Under the pieces are notes generated by a model. The model did not search any database. It saw only the letters and a list, made by a program, of their open reading frames with translations, and was not told the DNA's origin. 64,000 bases of DNA. Origin: Macrotis lagotis (lineage: Eukaryota > Chordata > Mammalia > Peramelemorphia > Peramelidae). Shown here in pieces: positions 58,421-64,000 of the stretch. Positions within the stretch are counted from its first letter, which is position 1; every line of letters starts with the position of its first letter. The position numbers and the translations under genes were made by a program. The DNA lies in contig NC_133666.1 of assembly GCF_037893015.1 (NCBI RefSeq), positions 653,780,957 through 653,844,956 on the forward strand, read 5' to 3'.

Positions 58421-58729
58421 TGTCAAAGGGAAGGATTTGGAGAGGAAAGATAGTGAGCTGGCATTGAACTGATTAAGAAAAGAAGGGCAGGATCTGGGAG
58501 GTGGTAGAAATAGCTACCAGAATTTGATTGGATGGGAATTGTTGAGTGATGGAACTACAGGACGAGTAAAATTTGAAACGGAGGCAAAGAGTATATCAAC
58601 TATTTCACCTTGACCACTGAGTGAAGGGAAGAAGGAGAAATGAGTGAAAATTCATTCCATGATGGAAAGGGTGTCCAAGGAGGCTATATCATCAGAAGGA
58701 AGCAAGCTCTCAATGAGAGTTAAATGATG

Positions 58730-59967
58730 GAGAGGCAGTGCTGGGCGCAGCGGGCCGAGCCAGGGACTGGGCGCCATGGGAAACGTGGAGAAGGGCAAGA
58801 AGATCTTCGTGCAGAAGTGCACCCAGTGCCACACAATGCAGAAGGGCGGCAAGCACAAGACCAGTCCCAACCTGCATGGACTCTTCAGCCACAAGACAGG
58901 CCAGGCTGCAGGCTTCTCCTACACCATTGCCAACAAGAACAAAGGGATCACCTGGGGAGAGGTCACCTTGATGGAGTACCTGAAGAACCCCAAGAAGTAC
59001 ATCCCCGGGACAAAGATGATCTTCGCGGGCATCAAGAAGGGGGAGAGGGCCAACTTGATAGCCTACCTGAAGAAGGCCACCAATGAGTAACACTTGTCCA
59101 CCGCCTTATTTATTTTAAAAGGCAGCCGATGAGACTTCTTTCCTTTTTGTACATGTACCATAATGACCCTGTTTAAATTGGTTTCATCGACCTGAGCATT
59201 TCTATAATGAATGGCTGTTCTAACAGAGAAATTTTGTAGATTAGGTAGGCTTTGGATTAGATAAGAAATGATCCCTTCTCTCTGTTTTGGTCATAAGTCC
59301 AGTCACAACCAAGCTGTCACACTTGAATGTTTATTTTAAAAGATTTAGGCAACTTTTTTTTTTAAAGCAAGGGCTATGTGCCCCAAGTCTTAGAAAAGTT
59401 TTAATTACATCTGGCTTCTTTCAACAAACTATGGGGAAAGCCTACTTAATATTTTCATATGACTTTTACCTGTTACAGGTTTTTGGGGGTGGGGGAATTG
59501 TTCTTGGGGGGGGGGGGAGTTATGCCCCAGCCTGTCCAAAGGCCAGTCCTATTGAATCCATCTTAAGTTCCCTAACTTTGTGCATAAATAACTTAATTAC
59601 AATGATTTCATCAAATACTGCCTTTAACTTGTTGAAAGGCATTTCAGTGTATTGTCTAAGGACTGAGTAAAGGTCATCCCATCACTGCAGGAGTTCAGTT
59701 GGAGATAGGATCTCCTGACTTGCTAAGTACCTGTTTTGAAGACCTGTTGAATTGAAAGATTACAGACATGTTCTTAGTATGTGAATAGCAGTGGTATAGT
59801 CACTTGGAGAGTCCAGTTTAGGGATTGTGCCATTAGTACTACATCTGTAGCTATATTTAAAACTTAATGCACTTGGAGGATTCAGTTGTATGGAGATGTG
59901 CCATTAGTGCATCCATGATCACCCCCAAAACTTGATTCAGCAATTAAACATTTGTGAATATAAAAAA
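58730..59967 (+). pseudogene. CYCS: processed cytochrome c (CYCS) retrocopy with target-site duplication
   Basis: An intronless mRNA copy has a short GC-rich 5' UTR, a full coding frame, a ~0.87-kb 3' UTR with an ATTAAA at 59943-59948, and a short A tail. It is flanked by agagttaaatgatg at 58716-58729 and 59968-59981. These are the marks of L1-mediated retroposition of a spliced transcript. The AT-rich surroundings and absence of a CpG-island promoter suggest that it arrived without its own promoter. It lies in the interval between the two ceramide synthase genes. Confidence 0.93.
58776..59090 (+). CDS. CYCS: open cytochrome c frame in the retrocopy, 104 residues
   Basis: Cytochrome c carries electrons from complex III to complex IV in mitochondria and triggers apoptosome assembly. 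The frame runs from [15 protein letters not shown] to AYLKKATNE with no stop. The haem attachment motif CTQCH (C14, C17, H18 in mature numbering) and the axial Met in PGTKMIFAG are intact. It is one residue short of the usual 105 because one Lys of the KKK at about 86-88 is missing. Several nearly invariant sites are changed: G29S, G37S, R38H, P44A and E69K. This points to relaxed constraint after copying. It is most likely a young processed pseudogene still open by chance; a functional retrogene cannot be excluded from sequence alone. Confidence 0.85.
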   Translation: MGNVEKGKKIFVQKCTQCHTMQKGGKHKTSPNLHGLFSHKTGQAAGFSYTIANKNKGITWGEVTLMEYLKNPKKYIPGTKMIFAGIKKGERANLIAYLKKATNE

Positions 59968-60194
59968 AGAGTTAAATGATGAAAAAAAAGGAAAACAAGA
60001 TTTAAGATAAAATCAAATTTCCTACCTAATAGAGTAGGCATTCCAGGATGCAGAGAGGAGGAAGTGAATAGCCTTAAAGTGGGGCATGGGAATTGAGGAG
60101 TCTGAGTAAGAGAAATGTAATAAATCCTTAGGCATTGCAAGAAGAAAATGAGGTATGAATGATAAAAGTTGGAAATTCAGAATCATTAGAATTA

Positions 60195-60512
60195 CATTTG
60201 TCCTTCATTCTTGAAGATGACCATGACATGAGAGATGTGATGCCATGACCAGCAAGTGAATTGGATTTGAGTGAGTGAAGAGGTGCTGTGCTAAGTCATC
60301 AACCTCATTTTCTCCTCCAGAACCATCTGAGTTCAGTGGTCAGATATAAAGCAGGACAACTGGAGATGACTCTGGATATGAGACAATTAAAGTTAAGTGG
60401 CTTGGCCAAGGTCACATGGCTACTAAGTGTCAAGTGTCAGAGAGCAGATTTGAACTCATCTTCCTGACTTCAGGGCTAGAATTCTATTTACTGTACCACA
60501 CAGCTGCCCTAT
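60195..60512 (-). mobile_element. long tRNA-type SINE (MAR1/CORE-like), nearly complete
   Basis: The best copy of this family here. Reading the minus strand, a tRNA-like head ('gggcagctgtgtggtac', then a 'gttcaaatctgctctc' B-box-like stretch) leads through 'ccaaggtcacatgg'-like core sequence to a tail near 'gaaggacaaatg' at 60195. It is about 320 bp. Confidence 0.75.
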
Positions 60513-60515
60513 CAC

Positions 60516-61583
60516 TGGAATGGAGAGGGTTTGATAAGTGGGAGCTTCTTATTGAGGAATTAGTTTAGGCAGGTTATCCTTACCTCTAACAATTTAATGT
60601 CAGGGTAGAGCAAAAGATCAGAAGAAGGAACCAGATTGGGGAACTGAATAAATGGTTTTCCTCTACTTCCCTTGAAGGAAAGAAGAGACAGTAAGAGACC
60701 TAGTAGCTGTTGGAATGACCTCTCTCTTCTTATCCCAAAAAGTATTTATTAGCCCTAGGATGGTTCTCTTCTGTTTCCCATCCAGAAAAGGAGGAGGCTG
60801 ACATAGATGGACTCTAAGATCCTTTGTACCTCAAAGTGCCCTTGGGTACTTATGCAGGAAGGGCACATAAATCTGATTCCTCAACTCCACCCTGCTCAAT
60901 CTCATTTTTGAGTATCACTTCTCCCTATCTGTTTCCTGACCCAGGTCACTCAACTGAGTTAGTGACTGAATGCTTTGAGAATTAATGTTGGATAAAGTTG
61001 AGTTTGGGACCTCCTTGTCAATTTATTTTTCTCTTCAGTTCCATATCTTGGTCCATTTTGACAAAAGTTGTACCAGAACATTGGAGGGAATAATCATATC
61101 ATGAAGTATTTAGATCCATTTTTGTGTTAAGGGATGACTGGATTAAAAAATGGGGATTTGTGAGAATTCTGCTTCAGATGAGGTTGGCATGTCTGATTAA
61201 TTCTAAGATTAACCTGACTAAAATTATGTCCCCAAATCAGTTTCCTTATTCCTAATTATCCCTCCCTATTGCTATCCATAGAGGTAGACTGTAGGGCTAA
61301 AAGCAACTCAGGAAGGCAAATTTGACCTCAATATAGGTATAAATTTGCTAACTTTAGAGCTGTTTAACAGTAGAATGTTTAACAATGTAGGATGTGAACT
61401 CCTTATTTTAGGTGCTCCAGAAGAAGTTGAAATGCTACTTGTTGGGGTTTCTGAAGAGGCCCTTCATTCACACAAGTAGAGTTTCAATTGGATGCCCAAC
61501 AAGGTCCCTCTGAGATTCTGAGATTGAGTTCTGAGATTCCAGGATTTTTGTGTACAGGACACAGGGAGAGAATAGCAAGAGTG
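60516..61583. other. intergenic stretch downstream of the second ceramide synthase gene
   Basis: No repeat or exon was recognised beyond weak SINE-like patches. Confidence 0.4.
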
Positions 61584-61747
61584 GGGGCGTCTAGGTGGCA
61601 CAGTGGATAGAGCACTGGCCTTGGAGTCAGGAGTACCTGAGTTCAAATCTGGCCTCAGACATTTAATAATTGCCTAGCTGTGTGGTCTTGGGCAAGCCAC
61701 TTAACCCCATTGCCTTGCAAAAACTTAAAAAAAAAAAAAGAATACTT
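61584..61747 (+). mobile_element. WSINE1-like SINE with target-site duplication
   Basis: Flanked by the exact 17-bp repeat agagaatagcaagagtg at 61567-61583 and 61748-61764. It is among the youngest-looking copies. Confidence 0.95.
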
Positions 61748-61852
61748 AGAGAATAGCAAGAGTGATAAAGATGAACACTAAATGGGGAATAAACTGGAAA
61801 TGAAATGAAGGAGTTCAGGGGCTCAGAAACAGTAAGCCCTGCACCATTCAGT

Positions 61853-61858
61853 TTTATT
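61853..61858 (-). terminator. AATAAA poly(A) signal of the second ceramide synthase gene
   Basis: AATAAA on the minus strand, about 615 bp downstream of the stop codon at 62473-62475. It is the first canonical signal seen after the stop, which gives a 3' UTR of roughly 630 bp. Confidence 0.55.
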
Positions 61859-62472
61859 GTTCCCTCTCTGGGTCTGGTAAAGCCCAGGTTTCACAATCCA
61901 TCCCTACCTTGAATGGGCTTCTCTGTTTCCTAGGATCTGCCAACAATGACTCCCTTCTAGGATGGGAAGGCAAGTCTAAGGCTAGCCAGTCCCCTCTAGC
62001 CCCAGGCCTGCAAACCTAAGACCTTTTCATTCAGATAATATTCATTTTTCTTCCAGATCACTTTGGGGATATGGAGAAACTCCTGGGAGAATTCTCTGAG
62101 AGATCTTCTTGCTCCCTCTTCATCCCCCTTCCCCATGTTCTCTTCTTCTAAGGGATGGTGACAGACCTCAGTAGTCAAGCCCAAGGACAATGGTCCCAGG
62201 GAAAAGGCTGATCAAAATAAGTTCACTAAATTCACCATAACATCTTCAACAGAAATATTGCATCATTCCATTCCTCCTCTAACCTTGAGGTCCAGTAAAT
62301 GTGGGGACAGAAAAACAGATATAGGGAAACAAAAGTGAAGGGCCCCATTCAGCACAGGACTTTTTCTATGAAGTCCATGTTCAATCAGAATCTGAGCCAT
62401 TTCCTAAGGTGACTTGCTCTTCAGGTTGTCAGGAGACCAGTCAGTCAGGGATATTCGTTGAATTGGATTAGG

Positions 62473-62643
62473 TTATGCCACTGGGACAGGCTCAATGATA
62501 AACTGGCCAGTTCCTTGAACTCCCCGGGCTCGAATATTTGTGACATCATTGGACTGGATTCTCCCATTGTTCTGCTGTCTCATTGGTGGCTGCTCATCAC
62601 TCAAATCCTCTTCCTCTATGTCACTCCTCACATCATCCTTCAC
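62473..62643 (-). CDS. last coding exon of a second ceramide synthase gene (copy 2)
   Basis: Acceptor TTTTTTCAG, then 56 codons and TAA (62475-62473). The product begins VKDDVRSDIEEEDLSDEQPP and ends IIEPVPVA. The K-D-x-RSD-x-EEE acidic serine block is the conserved cytosolic tail of ceramide synthases, where CK2-type phosphorylation of the RSD-x-E serines controls activity in CERS2-6. It best resembles human CERS4 EKDIRSDVEESDSSEE, though CERS5/6 share KDDRSD. The exon enters in phase 0, as expected. The gene continues right of the window. It lies upstream of, and on the same strand as, copy 1, so it cannot be that gene's own last exon. The exact paralogue is uncertain because only the tail is seen. 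Confidence 0.82.
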   Translation of the reverse strand: MKDDVRSDIEEEDLSDEQPPMRQQNNGRIQSNDVTNIRARGVQGTGQFIIEPVPVA

Positions 62644-62659
62644 CTGAAAAAAACATAGA

Positions 62660-63190
62660 TACAATCAATCAATAAGCATCTATAAGACCCTAACATGCAA
62701 CCATCACTCTGCAAAGCAATGAAACAACCAAAAGAAAAGAATAGTCCTTGACCTTAGGAAACTATCAGGAGAACTAGCCTGCACTTGTAAAATAAATGCA
62801 AATTAAACAGATGAGGAAATTTTGGGTAGCAGTAAAAGTTGGGGTGGGGAGGAAATCAGAAAAAGCTAAATTTAGACAATACTTGAGCTGAGTCTTAGAA
62901 GAAATAAGTAATTCTAAGAAATGGACCTGAATGGCCTGAAAATGCATTTCAGGCCTGGGCGGACATGTACAAAGACAAAGACATGAAGATAATGTTTTGG
63001 GTGAGAGGTAGCAAAAAGATCAATATGGTTGAATATTTGTGACATCATTGGACTGGATTTTTAGTGATGCAATGAGAGCAATGTATAGTGAGAATGGAAA
63101 AATAGACTGGAGTCAAGTGGTACAAGATTTTAAATGACTAATGGAGTCTATCCTCTTTTTGGTAGCAATAGGAAACTTCTGGGATGGTCA
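62660..63190 (-). mobile_element. L2 3' fragment, antisense, in the last intron of copy 2
   Basis: 'caatcaatcaataagcatctataagaccc' is the reversed L2 3' terminus, followed by 'agtccttgaccttaggaaac', 'agcaaaaagatcaatatgg', 'gcaatgtatagtgagaatgg' and 'caagattttaaatgac' in antisense L2 order. A 29-bp stretch at 63031-63059 does not belong to L2 and equals part of the neighbouring exon. Confidence 0.65.
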
Positions 63191-63364
63191 GTTATCTTGC
63201 TATTGATCTTTCTTGCTATTTCACCTACTGGACCACCAGACCTTGCACTGTATGAACCCTAAAACCCTACCTTTCCTTGATTTCCAACTTTGGAACATGT
63301 ATCGACATTTCATTGCTCCAGGAAAGGGCAAGTTGATCATGACTCCATTTACAATTCCAATGTC

Positions 63365-63528
63365 AGGGAAGGCTAGGTGGCGTAGTGGATAAAGCACCGA
63401 CCCTGTAGTCAGGAGTACCTGGGTTCAAATCTGGTCTCAGACACTTAATAATTACCTAGCTGTGTGGCCTTGGGCAAGCCACTTAACCCCAGTTGCCTTA
63501 CAAAAAAAACCTAAAAAAATAAAAAAAT
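63365..63528 (+). mobile_element. WSINE1-like SINE with target-site duplication
   Basis: Flanked by acaattccaatgtc at 63351-63364 and a one-mismatch copy at 63529-63542. It lies in the last intron of copy 2. Confidence 0.92.
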
Positions 63529-63542
63529 ACAATCCCAATGTC

Positions 63543-64000
63543 TTCCTAATTAAGATAATGTTTGTAAAGTGCTTTACAAACTTTAAATCACTACATAAAT
63601 GTTAGCTATTATTCTCAAACCAAAACATCCATTTTGGACTTGTATTCTCTGTGTTTTCTCTCCTTACTTAAAGATATGAACAGTCTCAGTTTGTTTGTTT
63701 TTTCAGTATCCTTGGAGTTTAGCATGAATTCAGTGTCTAACTCACAGTGTTTCTGTACTCCAAACTCCTACTCTCCAACACTTCAACTCAACTACTCAGT
63801 CTCATGGCCCACTACTCCTTTTTTCACCCAGGCACACATAGAAACTGTAATGCCCTTGATATTGCCATCGTCCACAAATATTCTATTTCCATGTACATAA
63901 ACTCTGAGTTTCTCATGATCTTTTAGCACCCCAGCTTTCCCTCTACCTAGCAACCCCTTTCTTATCTTGATCCCTTGGTCAGTCAGCCCAATTGAACAGT
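63543..64000. other. intron of copy 2, right edge
   Basis: A MIR-tail-like 'gtaaagtgctttacaaactttaaatcac' lies at 63562-63610. No further ceramide synthase exon was recognised on the minus strand before the window ends. Confidence 0.45.

Larger units (their letters stand above)
57661..58715 (-). mobile_element. L2-type LINE fragment, antisense, with SINE and tetranucleotide repeat
   Basis: 'gattggagcaatccaaaa', 'gagcatcaaaggatgag'-like and 'gacaggaggaggtcatgtg' follow the antisense L2-like path seen at 39 kb. It is broken by a SINE at 57944 and a (TCTA/TCCA)n tract at 58262-58420, and it is the sequence into which the cytochrome c retrocopy inserted. Confidence 0.4.

Noticed and set aside
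58710-59093. 127-residue minus-strand and 120-residue plus-strand frames
   Set aside because: Alternative-frame shadows of the cytochrome c retrocopy.
1-64000. tRNA genes suggested by many tRNA-like segments
   Set aside because: All are heads of tRNA-derived SINEs, with A-rich tails and target duplications and no cloverleaf in isolation.

Overview
This is ordinary mammalian nuclear DNA from a marsupial, most likely an Australian one. It is AT-rich, has very low gene density, and is crowded with interspersed repeats. About sixteen copies of a ~150-bp tRNA-derived SINE (head GGGGCAGCTAGGTGGCGCAG, tail TTGCAAAAACCTAAAAA) closely resemble the WSINE1 family of Australian marsupials. They sit beside L1, an ORF1-only half-L1 (HAL1-like) element, old L2, CR1/L3 and MIR fragments, and a few retroviral fossils. 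No bacterial or viral gene organisation is present.

The genes lie on the minus strand. From the left edge to 29.5 kb is a ceramide synthase gene of the CERS4 type. Seven coding exons with GT-AG splice sites and matching phases cover start codon, Hox-like remnant and the first half of the TLC/Lag1 domain including the paired catalytic histidines. Its last exons lie left of the window. A CpG island at 29.2-30.05 kb carries a probable untranslated first exon. The first coding exon has one extra A, so the normal start codon runs into a stop. This copy is therefore a pseudogene in the making, starts at an internal ATG, or reflects an assembly error.

At 62.47-62.64 kb is the last coding exon of a second, same-strand ceramide synthase gene, with its 3' UTR and a poly(A) signal near 61.85 kb. 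The rest of that gene lies right of the window. The two genes form a head-to-tail tandem pair about 32 kb apart.

Between them are a processed cytochrome c (CYCS) retrocopy with an open frame and target-site duplications (58.73-59.97 kb), a 3.4-kb HAL1-like element with both ends and target-site duplications (40.43-43.83 kb), a shorter ORF-less relative (49.10-50.33 kb) that split an older L1, a mosaic L1 (33.7-38.2 kb), and a decayed retroviral fragment (about 45.1-47.4 kb). The large introns of the first gene hold L1, L2, CR1/L3, SINEs and one probable solo LTR.

The observations most worth checking are the tandem CERS4-like pair and its frameshift, a perfect 29-bp copy of coding sequence from the second gene inside its own upstream intron, the SINE-derived modules and possible 3' transduction in the HAL1-like element, and the open cytochrome c retrocopy. 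I see no new enzymatic or defence system.
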